A DNA stretch of 64,000 nucleotides, taken from CAYUQT01 sp964596165. Lineage in GTDB: Bacteria; Planctomycetota; Phycisphaerae; UBA1845; JAFGLZ01. The stretch spans positions 1-64,000 of the forward strand of contig CAZQTW010000015.1 in the NCBI GenBank assembly GCA_964596165.1, in the 5' to 3' direction. Both the position numbers and the translations under genes were made by a program. Shown one piece after another: positions 51,803-60,203 of the stretch. Position 1 is the stretch's first letter. Every line of letters begins with the position of its first letter. The notes below the pieces were generated by a model. The model was not told where the DNA came from and did not search any database. It saw only the letters and a list, made by a program, of their open reading frames with translations.

Positions 51803-54079
51803 TCACCGTGTCCCCGCCTTTTTCAGGACGATCCTCCTCACCGCCAGATCCTGTCCGCCGACAAACAACCGGAAATCCGATTGGCCATTCTGGCGATTGG
51901 CCAGTCGGGCGTCCGTCAGGCGCCACGTCGCCGTCTTCCATGTTCCGGTTCCCGTCTGCTTCACCGATTGGCCGTCCTTGTACGCACCCAACTCCACGGC
52001 ATCGACGTCCCGCGAGTCGTACTGCAGGCGGAACGCACCCGTGCCCTCATCGAAGTACTCGACCGTGATCTCAATCGGCTTTTTCACGTTGAAAGCGTAC
52101 GCATCGGCCACGCGGAAGTACAGATACCGGCAATCGGATACCGTGTTCGCCACGGTCCGCAAGGCTTTGACCCCGCCGATTACCACGGCGCGACTTTGCC
52201 CGTCCGCCTGATCGGCAGTGGGGTAGAGTCCCGCCTCACGACCCGGCTGATATGAGACGGCCTCGGCCGTGGCGAATTCCTTGCCCAGATCCGTACGCGC
52301 TTTGTCGATGTCGGACGGCTCATAGTTCAAAGGCGGCAGAGGTGCGCCGCGCTTGAAAGCCTGGGCGCGTGTGTATGTCAGGTCGATGTATTGCCGACCA
52401 TACTCACGGCTGTGGCAGATGTCCGTTCCTTCGTGCATCTCATTCCAGGTTTCGATGAGGACGATGTGACGACCGCTTCGGGCTGCCCGGTGCCAACTCG
52501 CCTCGTAGAACCCACCGTTATCGCGCGGTCGAACGGGCGTGGTACGGCCGGGCACGGCACGATCATCATAGCCGGGTCCGATCTGAACGACCGCCCCGGG
52601 CCGCGGCTCGCCGGGCATCATCGCCCCGGAAAGGGCCGCACCCCATGATGTGACGGCCTCGGTATGGGCCCGCCAATCGCTGTTCCTTACGATATAGGGC
52701 CGGCAGCCGAATTCCTCCTCGAAGTGCCGGTAGACGTGATCAAACAATCGCTGGTCGTGCTGGGCACCGAACGTCGCGTACAGCACGACGATCGGCTTGC
52801 CCTCGATCGTGGCCCAGTGCCGCGGAGGAATCATGATGAAGAAATCCCGGATCGTCCGATAGAAGATCTTCCTCCCGTGATCCGTCGTCAAGTCGAGCAC
52901 CGTGCCCGGCTCTCTGAGGGCCCGCACCCCGGTCAGGAGTGTTGAGGTATCGTAGAACAGTCCGACCCGGGGCGGTTTCTTGCCGGCCGCCGTCAGGCGA
53001 TCGAGCGCCTCGACCATCGGCGGTAGGCCGAGAACGCTGAAGGCGATCGGTTCGCTCAAGTAATGATCCGGCGCGCCCCAGTAGACCGGCAGGATGAAAT
53101 CGATGCCGGCCATCATCACGTCCCGCAGTTCCTGTTCGTGCCACGCCGGCGAATCAAACGAGACCCGCTCGGGCATCGGGTAGTGATCCTGCTGACCATC
53201 GTCCGTCCACGAAGCGTCATCCCAGAAGTGCTGGTCCGGCCAGCGATACCAGTAGAAATAGTGCGTGCCGACGATTCGTTGATCCCGTCCGTAGGTCTGC
53301 GATGTGGCTCGCTTGATCTGCTCGCGCGGCTGTGGAACCAGTCGCGACGGATGGAACAGATACACGTTCCGCCACAAGCTTGGGTTGTGCTCGTTGGCGA
53401 ACGTAATGCCGCTCGCGAGACTCAACGGCGTCTCCTTGGGAGCCCTCTGCTCCGGTCTGCAGATCTTGATGACATTGAAGCCCATGCTCCGGCCGATCAT
53501 GTCGGCGCCGCGCACGTGCCACTCCGACCATGGAACACGCGCCTCGACAATAAACCCCCGATCACGATCCGCCCCGTCGTTCAGCGTTGTACCGGTCTTC
53601 AGGACGGTCTTATACTCGACCTTCGACCTGAAACTCGGTGGCCACACATATCCGGGATAGTTCGATCCGTCCCCCTTCCCGTTGCCCCTTGAACTGCTGA
53701 ACCCACCTGCAGGGCTGAATGCGTATTCGAACGTCCGAGGGGTCCGATCCTTTGCTCGGGCTCGGTCGACCTCAAAGTAGAACGCGATCGCATCGTCCCT
53801 AAGGGCCGCGATTCTTGGCGCGCCTGCGGCACCGCGAACGTTGCTGTCGGTCACATCAGCAGAGAAGTAGAGGGAATCCTCGTCATAGGTCACTCGGATG
53901 GTAAGACGATCGTTGCTGACCCGCGTGTTGCCCACCGTCCAGACCAGGGCGTTTCTCCAGCCCGGATCGTCAAGCCGGCCGTCGACGGCGATCGGGCATT
54001 TCTCCACGCCATCGGCCCATGCGACGAGGGTCATCCCAAGACAAACCGAACCCGTAAGGTACCCGCTTCGATGAGTCAA
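51803..54079 (-). CDS. Secreted CBM9-like plus glycosidase-like protein
   Basis: 758 aa. The TTG at 54079 is preceded by GGAGG and 7 nt. N-terminal hydrophobic segment (TGSVCLGMTLVAWADG) is probably a signal. A CBM9-like carbohydrate-binding domain (VDGRLDDPGWRNA, LYFSADVTDSNVRG, VEARVPWSEW) covers about 28-235. A barrel-type domain (THYFYWYRWPDQHFW, AGIDFILPVYWG, VLIETWNEMHEGTDICHS) resembling DUF5010/GH-like proteins follows, then a C-terminal beta domain (about 640-758). The catalytic residues cannot be assigned. Expressed away from the GlmU-like gene. Confidence 0.65.
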   Translation of the reverse strand: MTHRSGYLTGSVCLGMTLVAWADGVEKCPIAVDGRLDDPGWRNALVWTVGNTRVSNDRLTIRVTYDEDSLYFSADVTDSNVRGAAGAPRIAALRDDAIAFYFEVDRARAKDRTPRTFEYAFSPAGGFSSSRGNGKGDGSNYPGYVWPPSFRSKVEYKTVLKTGTTLNDGADRDRGFIVEARVPWSEWHVRGADMIGRSMGFNVIKICRPEQRAPKETPLSLASGITFANEHNPSLWRNVYLFHPSRLVPQPREQIKRATSQTYGRDQRIVGTHYFYWYRWPDQHFWDDASWTDDGQQDHYPMPERVSFDSPAWHEQELRDVMMAGIDFILPVYWGAPDHYLSEPIAFSVLGLPPMVEALDRLTAAGKKPPRVGLFYDTSTLLTGVRALREPGTVLDLTTDHGRKIFYRTIRDFFIMIPPRHWATIEGKPIVVLYATFGAQHDQRLFDHVYRHFEEEFGCRPYIVRNSDWRAHTEAVTSWGAALSGAMMPGEPRPGAVVQIGPGYDDRAVPGRTTPVRPRDNGGFYEASWHRAARSGRHIVLIETWNEMHEGTDICHSREYGRQYIDLTYTRAQAFKRGAPLPPLNYEPSDIDKARTDLGKEFATAEAVSYQPGREAGLYPTADQADGQSRAVVIGGVKALRTVANTVSDCRYLYFRVADAYAFNVKKPIEITVEYFDEGTGAFRLQYDSRDVDAVELGAYKDGQSVKQTGTGTWKTATWRLTDARLANRQNGQSDFRLFVGGQDLAVRRIVLKKAGTR

Positions 54080-54231
54080 CGCTCGTCCTCCGCCTTGATC
54101 CGGGCTTGCGCCCGATCTCCGTTGGGATCGCGTCTACCCCCGTGATCCATGGAACCCGCTACCCGGCCGTGGGTTATGAGAACAGACTTTTCAGTGCCTG
54201 TCCATCACTTCGAATCAAGGGTAATTCCCGC
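54080..54231. other. Non-coding region between two divergent genes, left part
   Basis: The whole gap from 54080 to 54629 is 550 bases. This left part, upstream of the promoter at 54232, has no gene I can support. The right part is the structured leader annotated separately. Confidence 0.4.
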
Positions 54232-54260
54232 TTGGTTTCGTGCCGAAAACCTGCTATAGA
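54232..54260 (+). promoter_or_regulatory. Promoter of the structured leader and GlmU-like gene
   Basis: TTGGTT (54232-54237), a 17-nt spacer and TATAGA (54255-54260). The expected transcript start near 54267 begins the RNA with several hairpins described below. Confidence 0.5.
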
Positions 54261-54459
54261 AAACGATGCAGAAGGATGTCTGCCATGTTCGACAGAGGGG
54301 TAGCATTTGATAGAACCGATGACGCGAACCCAGGGTTCTTGTCGGTTGGTTGACGGGCGAACCCGGCGCCACCTGGCCGGCTGGGCGGCCCAGGCCATCC
54401 ATTAGTAACCCACGTTGTAGCAAGGGTTCAATCAAATCCCCCCTCACCGGCATTGCGGT

Positions 54460-54493
54460 GGACCCCCTTCTGCACGAATACCCCAAGGGGTCC
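54460..54493 (+). promoter_or_regulatory. Antiterminator hairpin competing with the terminator
   Basis: GGACCCCCTT (54460-54469) can pair with AAGGGGTCC (54485-54493), with one bulged C. The same AAGGGGTCC is the 5' arm of the terminator, so only one structure can form at a time. This is the layout of a transcriptional attenuator. Confidence 0.5.
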
Positions 54494-54513
54494 GTGACGC
54501 CGGACCCCTTTTT
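54485..54513 (+). terminator. Intrinsic terminator in the leader of the GlmU-like gene
   Basis: AAGGGGTCC (54485-54493), loop GTGACGCC, GGACCCCTT (54502-54510) and the T-run at 54509-54513 form a perfect 9-bp stem with U-tail, the best intrinsic terminator in the window. It lies 117 nt before the ATG at 54630. Confidence 0.75.
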
Positions 54514-54629
54514 CTTCGCGCCCGCCTATCTCAGTTGGCGTTCACAACAACCGATAAGGAGTGCAGGGGAATCCGCGCCCCGCAAGCAGGCATCCAAGGC
54601 TGAGTGGGCTGAAGCCCCACGGAGTTGCC

Positions 54630-55895
54630 ATGCGACACGTTGTCCTTTTTGAAGACGGCGGCTATGCCCATCTTCTTCCGCTGACCTACTGGCGGGCCAC
54701 GTTCGAGTTGCGCTGCGGCTGCGATCAGCTTATCGACAAGATCCGCGCCGCCGTCGAACCGGCCGACGTCTCCTTGGCGGTCCGGCCGGAGTTGGCCGAC
54801 GTGGTCGCCCAACGCTGGTCGTTGAACGTCAACAGTCGCGTCCACGAACCCGCACTATTCGTTAATGGTCGGCTACTGGCGGCGGCGGCGGCGGTTCACT
54901 GGCCCGATGCGCCCGGAATCGGCATCTGCGGACAGGAGATCGTCTATGTCCATGCCGACGCCGAGCTGGCGTCCGAACTCACACCGGACATCTGGCTCGA
55001 CGCGCAACGGCTCGATGCCTGTCTGCAACACCATCGCTCGCGTCATCCGCGGGTGACGATCGAGTTGCCTCGTTATGGAATCATCGGCTGGCCTTGGCAT
55101 CTCGTTAGGAGCAATGGGCCGGAGCTCGCTCGTCAGTGGGAAACGGGACCGGGGCCGGGCATTATGGGCAGGGTCTACCCCGGGGCACACCTGCTCAATG
55201 AACGGGCGATCCGAATCGGCGAGGGCAGCAAGATCAAGCCCTGCGCCGTACTCGATGCCGAGGACGGCCCGATCGTCATCGGGCGAAACGTCACCGTAAA
55301 TCCCCAGTGCACGATACAGGGCCCCTGCTACATCGGCGACGGTTCGCTGATTCAGCCCGGAGCGGTCGTTCGCGAGGGCACCACGATCGGTCCGGTCTGC
55401 AAGGTCGGCGGCGAAATCGACAATTCGATCATCCATGCCTATAGCAACAAGCAGCACGACGGCTTCCTGGGACACTCGTACCTGGGTGAATGGATCAACG
55501 TCGCCGCCGATTGTATCAACTCCGATTTGAAGAATACCTACGGTGAGGTGTGCGTTCCGATCAACGGCCTCTCGACGCCCAGCGGCGAGATATTCGTCGG
55601 ACTGACCATGGGCGACCACAGCAAGGCGGGCATCAATCTCAGCTTCGCCACCGGCTCGGTCGTCGGTTTTGGCTGCAACGTCTTCGTCAGTCACTATCCG
55701 CCGAAGTTCGTCCCGTCATTCAGTTGGTACACCGATGAAGGGCGCGATGCCTATGATGCCCATCGCGGTATCGAGGTGGCTCGTAAGGTGATGGCCCGGC
55801 GCAATATAAAGATGACGCAAGCCGAAGAACGTCTCTTTCTTGCCTTGCCTGACATTGCGCAACAACACGAACACACGGACGGACACGTCGAGTAG
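54630..55895 (+). CDS. GlmU-like sugar nucleotidyltransferase/acyltransferase (NTP_transf_4 type)
   Basis: 421 aa. The ATG at 54630 follows CACGGAG, right at the foot of a small hairpin (about 54603-54620). The N-terminus (VVLFEDGGYAHLLPLTYWRATFELRCG) matches the short nucleotidyltransferase-like domain of GlmU-like proteins in Bacteroidetes and planctomycetes. The middle and C-terminal parts form a left-handed beta helix of hexapeptide repeats (IRIGEGSKIKPCAVLD, VIGRNVTVNPQCTIQG, YIGDGSLIQPGAVV). A nucleotide-sugar or acetyltransferase role in cell envelope synthesis is likely, but the substrate is unknown. Its long leader suggests regulation. Confidence 0.8.
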   Translation: MRHVVLFEDGGYAHLLPLTYWRATFELRCGCDQLIDKIRAAVEPADVSLAVRPELADVVAQRWSLNVNSRVHEPALFVNGRLLAAAAAVHWPDAPGIGICGQEIVYVHADAELASELTPDIWLDAQRLDACLQHHRSRHPRVTIELPRYGIIGWPWHLVRSNGPELARQWETGPGPGIMGRVYPGAHLLNERAIRIGEGSKIKPCAVLDAEDGPIVIGRNVTVNPQCTIQGPCYIGDGSLIQPGAVVREGTTIGPVCKVGGEIDNSIIHAYSNKQHDGFLGHSYLGEWINVAADCINSDLKNTYGEVCVPINGLSTPSGEIFVGLTMGDHSKAGINLSFATGSVVGFGCNVFVSHYPPKFVPSFSWYTDEGRDAYDAHRGIEVARKVMARRNIKMTQAEERLFLALPDIAQQHEHTDGHVE

Positions 55896-55901
55896 GAACA
55901 C

Positions 55902-57131
55902 TCAAGGCGAGTTGTCCTCCGCGGTCCCCGTCGGACGGTGGTCCGGTCGACTGGCCGGAGCCGAGGCGGGCGTCCGACCGGCCAAACGGGCCAAGCCCTC
56001 CTCCAACCACGATATGTACTCCGCCACCACCGAGGTCCGCTTCTCAAGATCGCGCCGTTGCCGGCTCATCTGCTCAATCAGGCGGGCGTGCTCGCGCCGG
56101 GCCGCGTCGAACATGGACTGCTGTAAGGGCAATTGACTTCGCAGCAGCGCCTTGCTTGCCGCCGGGTCGTTGGCGGGGAAATCCGTGTCGGGTTGGCGTA
56201 AGACGCGAACCGCACTGTCGGGTGCGCCGGCGGCGCGCAGGTGTCGGCGCATTACTTGGATGTCCGCCTCCGAGGCCGTCGGGGCGACGAGGACATAGAG
56301 GATGCCTTGAGGATTGGCCTTCAGGTAGCGGCGCACCTCGTCCGCCAAAGACTCCGGATCGAGTCTCCGACCGTCGACCGAAACACGGCCGAAACGGTCC
56401 ATTTCGAGCCGGAGACCCAACGCACGAACGATCAGCGTACAAGGGGCGTTGAGCGGCGGAATCTTGCTCGGGCGTGCGGCCAACCAAAGCTGGGAATTGT
56501 CCGCCGAGTGGGACGCGGACAAGCCGATAATCGATCCGTCGAAGTCGACTACCGTGGCGACCGTGCCGTCCTCATCGGCCAGTATGCTTCCATCCGGTCG
56601 AGCGACGGAACCGGCGAAGACCCAAGGCAGGTGACCGAGAGGTCGGTTGGGATCGCCGCCAAACTGCATCCACTCGCCGACGTCCGCCTCCTGCCGTTGC
56701 CCGTCGAAGACCCACTCCACTCGCAGCTCCAACGGCTGTCCGGTGGCGGGCACCGCCTTGTTTGCCCGGCTGTCCCATCGGGGGGGATGCCCCGGCTGCA
56801 AGCCGACCAGCCCAAGCGCCTGATAGATGTGGAGAGGCCGACCTTCCAAAAGGACGATGCTCTCGTGTGTCTTGGCGCTCCCGTCGAAGGCCGTCGCACA
56901 CGCGAAGAGCTCCAGCGGTCCCTCACGCAATGCGATCCGTCCGGCCAGTTCAACCTGCCGTCTTGTCCAGTTGATGGCCACGCCGGGTTTGTACACCACA
57001 ATATGGTCGCCCCCGCCCGACCCGCTGAGGGGGCGGGAGGCGGTCTGTGAGGCGACCGGTCCGTCCGTCAATGCGGTCGCTCCCGCCGAACAGAACAGAA
57101 CAACACAGGGCCAACTTCCGATAGCCTTCAT
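55902..57131 (-). CDS. Secreted YdjY-domain protein with ExbD-like C-terminal domain
   Basis: 409 aa from the ATG at 57131; the frame is open upstream. The signal peptide is about 1-20 (VVLFCSAGATA). The N-terminal half matches YdjY-type domains (VELAGRIALREGPLELFACA, THESIVLLEGRPLHIYQAL). The second half (VSVDGRRLDPESLADEVRRYL, ILYVLVAPTASEADIQ, HLRAAGAPDSAVRVL) resembles the periplasmic domain of ExbD/TolR. A coiled-coil-like tail follows (RREHARLIEQMSRQRRDLEK). Function unknown. It converges with the GlmU-like gene, 6 nt apart. Confidence 0.65.
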   Translation of the reverse strand: MKAIGSWPCVVLFCSAGATALTDGPVASQTASRPLSGSGGGDHIVVYKPGVAINWTRRQVELAGRIALREGPLELFACATAFDGSAKTHESIVLLEGRPLHIYQALGLVGLQPGHPPRWDSRANKAVPATGQPLELRVEWVFDGQRQEADVGEWMQFGGDPNRPLGHLPWVFAGSVARPDGSILADEDGTVATVVDFDGSIIGLSASHSADNSQLWLAARPSKIPPLNAPCTLIVRALGLRLEMDRFGRVSVDGRRLDPESLADEVRRYLKANPQGILYVLVAPTASEADIQVMRRHLRAAGAPDSAVRVLRQPDTDFPANDPAASKALLRSQLPLQQSMFDAARREHARLIEQMSRQRRDLEKRTSVVAEYISWLEEGLARLAGRTPASAPASRPDHRPTGTAEDNSP

Positions 57132-57360
57132 GTGGAGCCATTCTATCGGATCGTCGACGATGGAGCGCGGGTCAATTTCGCCGGGTGACGCCGGCATCGC
57201 GTGCCGACGCTCCTTATTGACCTGTATGCAAGAGCCACATAGACTTTAGGGGTAGGATTCAGTCTTTGTCGAGCCCTATCTCGTTGTGAAAACGGGCTTT
57301 ATGCTGGTGCATGATGTGCGCTCCGAAGGAAGCATAAGGGGTCTCATAAGGGGTCTGAAG

Positions 57361-58275
57361 ATGAGACGGGTGACGTTTATTGGCGTCGCGTTCGTTGCGT
57401 ATGCGCCGGCTATTTTTCGTGGCCAGCAACCAACCATAACGCCGGCGGAGGCAATCCGCCGCGGTGCGGCCCGTCCGGGTGGCGCACCCTACGTTCCTGT
57501 CACGCCGCCGCCGCGCACGATGCCGCCGCTCAATCAGACCAACCCCGACAAGTACAATGTCCCCCCGAAGATGCCGCCGATCTGTCCGAACTGCGGGCGG
57601 GAGCTGTCGTTGACCCAGGCCAATCTCTACCAGTGTCCGGTGTGCAAGAGCCAGTTCGGCAACTCCACCAACGGACCGTTGCCTCAGCTCTACCGTAGCA
57701 ACGGCCCTCGCCCCATAGAGAATCGGCCCGTTCAACGGCCCGTTGGCCCGATCCGTGTCCATCCGCGACCGAGTGCCATCTACAACTACTACGTCTACGC
57801 CCCGTACTACATCGGATACCCCTTACAGGATGATCCGGGCTGGGTGCCCGCCGATCGAGGCGATCGGGCCGATTGGCCGGCGAGGACCGAAGAATACGGT
57901 CCGCCGGTTCCCCTCTCGGCTATCGACGATCATGTGCTCGACGGCAAATGGGGTACGGCCGACCCGGACGGGTACTTCCACTGTCTGTATCGTGGCTGCA
58001 GAGGCGAGCGACTCTATCACCGTGGCGGGCCGGAGTTCCTCTGCAATCGCTGCGGGCGGTACTACTACGAGGATCGCGAGGGAAAGCTTCGCCCCCACGG
58101 CAAGAAAGACTCCAACAAGAACCGCGATCCCTGGAAAGGCCCCGACCCCTGGCACCCTCAAGGCGCTGCGGCTCCGCCTGCGATTCAGCCAGGGCAGCAG
58201 AACATCGCCAGGTGGGACGAAGACAGCTTCTGGAAGGGCGAGAAGTACGACAGTGCAATCTACGAAGTTCGCTAA
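57361..58275 (+). CDS. Secreted Cys-rich protein with zinc-ribbon-like CxxC pairs
   Basis: 304 aa. The ATG at 57361 follows AAGGGGTCTGAAG; the sequence ATAAGGGGTCT is duplicated just upstream. A signal peptide is about 1-23. The first CxxC pair set (ICPNCGRELS, YQCPVCKSQFG) resembles a zinc ribbon, followed by a Pro/Tyr-rich segment (YNYYVYAPYYIGYPL) and a second pair set (HCLYRGCRGERLYH, LCNRCGRYYYEDREG). No family is recognised. The next gene begins 44 nt downstream. Confidence 0.6.
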   Translation: MRRVTFIGVAFVAYAPAIFRGQQPTITPAEAIRRGAARPGGAPYVPVTPPPRTMPPLNQTNPDKYNVPPKMPPICPNCGRELSLTQANLYQCPVCKSQFGNSTNGPLPQLYRSNGPRPIENRPVQRPVGPIRVHPRPSAIYNYYVYAPYYIGYPLQDDPGWVPADRGDRADWPARTEEYGPPVPLSAIDDHVLDGKWGTADPDGYFHCLYRGCRGERLYHRGGPEFLCNRCGRYYYEDREGKLRPHGKKDSNKNRDPWKGPDPWHPQGAAAPPAIQPGQQNIARWDEDSFWKGEKYDSAIYEVR

Positions 58276-58318
58276 CCACCAGGCCCGTCATTTCCGGCCG
58301 GGGACCAATGATCGGCGA

Positions 58319-60153
58319 ATGAAACACATATGGGATATTCGAGAACGGGTGATCTTCGGGATCGCAGGATTAGTTTCGGTGGCCATTCTAGGCAGCACCG
58401 GTCTGTCGGCCGAAGCGGAGCCGAGATCCGCTGCCCCATTCGCTATTCGGGGAACGCTACCCTGGCACAACTTCCTGTCCGGTCCGAGTGCATGGAACGA
58501 AGAGGACTACCGGACGTACCTCGACGGACTGGCACGCCGCGGTCTGAACCTCGTGGCGTTCCACTGCTATACGGGCGGCGCTGAACGATACGCTCCGTAT
58601 GTCGAGCCCATCATTCGCATCGAGTATCGCAACGTGGTGCCGGAGGCCGGCTTCGACACGTCGCTCACCGCACGATGGGGTACCGGCCGCTGGCGATACA
58701 TGACTTCGTGTTTGAGACGGGCAGCCTCTTCAATGCGCCGCCGGGGGTGGAGGCCTTCGGTAGCCGGTGTGCCACCGCCGCCCGCTCGAAGGAGGAGCGA
58801 TATCGCCTGGCGCACGATCTGATGCGCGAGGTCATTCGAATGGCGCACGAGCGCGGCATCCAAGTCGCGATCGGATTCGAGTTTGGTATCCATCCGCCGG
58901 AGTTGGCCTCCATCGTCCCGCCCGAATCACGGATCGGCGGGGCGATGCTGCCCGACCCGACTCATTCGGCGAACATTGAGATCCTTCTCGCCGCCCTAAG
59001 CGACCTTGTGCGCGAATATCCCGGCCTCGACTGGGTGTGGTTATGGCTCCACGAACATACGATGCACGTCGGCAAGCCGCAGCTCTCAGGGCGATTCTCG
59101 GAGTTCTACAAGGAGGAGCGAAGACATTTTTCTGACGCGCCCGACGAGCAGACCGTCTTCACCGGCATCTGGTCGCTGGCCCACATCCGCCAGGCCCATG
59201 AATACTTGGCCCGCCGGGCACCCAAGGTCCGCATGGCCATCAGCGGTTGGGGCGGTGGGGCACAGCTTCCGCCGGTCCTGCGTGGACTGGACCGTGCCCT
59301 GCCGCGTGAAATCGTCTTCACTTGTCTGAACCCCGGCTTGGGCAGTCAGGGGCACCTGCCGGTATTGGCCCATATCGCAAGGAACCGTCCAACGTGGTCG
59401 ATCCCTTGGTTGGAAGGCGACGGCGCATTGTGGCACCTCCAGCCACGGGTAGGAATGATGATCGAACACGTGCGGGCCGCCCATCGCGACGGGCTTGCCG
59501 GTGTGCTCGCGATTCACTGGCGCACGGAGGAGGTCCGCGAGAATCTGGAGGCGTTCGCCGAGGCCGTAAAGAATCCCCGTCATCTTTCATCCGTGGAAGA
59601 GTTCTACCGTCGTGAGGCAGCGCAACAATACGGTCCGGAATCGACCGCGGATCTGGCACCGCTGCTGGCCCGGATGGATCACGAACAGTGGCTGGCCGAG
59701 CTGACGTCGCCGGAGTTCTATCCGTATCAACCCGGCTGGGGCCGCCTTTCGCTTACCCTCGTCGATCGGCTCAAGGAGACTATCACCGTTATCGAACGCG
59801 TGAGCGGCCACACGGCAAACGTCACACACAAGAGCAATCTTGATTGGCTGGCGGACAACCTCCGATTCACCCTCTTGCTGGACGAAGTGGGACGCAAGAT
59901 CGAGCCGGCCTACCGGCTGAAGGAGGAGTATCTCATGGGCAAGCTCGGCGGGACTGCGCTTCGCACCGCCGCCGAGTCCGCCCGCAACGAGTTCAACTCT
60001 GCGCCCATTGAACGCCTGTTTCGCGTCTACGCCCGACGGGTGCGATCGCGCGGCGAGTTGGGCGAGCTGAGCTCGCTGAATCAGAAGCTCTGGCTGCAAT
60101 ACCGCGAGTTGCAGCAGTTCCTGAACGCCCTCGATGTCAATCGTTCACAGTAG
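58319..60153 (+). pseudogene. Frameshifted secreted glycosidase-like gene (about 610 codons)
   Basis: An ATG at 58319 starts a signal peptide (FGIAGLVSVAILGSTGLSAEA) and reads to about 58677; from 58675 the correct sequence continues in another frame to 60153. Joining the parts at a GGGG run (58675-58678) gives SLTARWGYRPLAIHDFVFETG, so one base is missing there. The joined protein resembles TIM-barrel glycosidases: GLNLVAFHCYTGG, MAHERGIQVAIGFEFGIHP, WVWLWLHEHTMHVGKP. Codon bias stays normal on both sides, so the break is recent or a sequencing error in a homopolymer. Confidence 0.7.
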
Positions 60154-60203
60154 AAGACTTCTCATTTCGGCTTGGTGGTTGTTGTGGGATGGCAGGACTT
60201 CTC

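Larger units (their letters stand above)
54266..54513 (+). ncRNA. Structured leader RNA, unknown riboswitch or attenuator candidate
   Basis: About 250 nt of non-coding RNA would form a row of hairpins. They are AACCGA (54315-54320) with TCGGTT further on and GAACCC/GGGTTC inside; CCTGGCCG with CGGCCCAGG around 54372-54394; AACCC with GGGTT (54407-54428, inner TTG/CAA); and CACCG with CGGTG (about 54445-54460). It then ends at a terminator at 54485-54510 that has a competing antiterminator arm. I checked this by eye against glmS, TPP, SAM, cobalamin, c-di-GMP and tmRNA patterns and found no match. Either a stand-alone ncRNA or a cis-regulatory leader is possible. Confidence 0.5.

Noticed and set aside
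54345..54372. glmS ribozyme-like motif (GTTGACG) in the leader
   Set aside because: The conserved core after GTTGACG is absent, so only a short chance match remains.
54420..54450. tRNA T-arm-like sequence (GGGTTCAATC...AAATCCC)
   Set aside because: The loop would be 11 nt instead of 7 and no matching acceptor, D or anticodon arms are found nearby.
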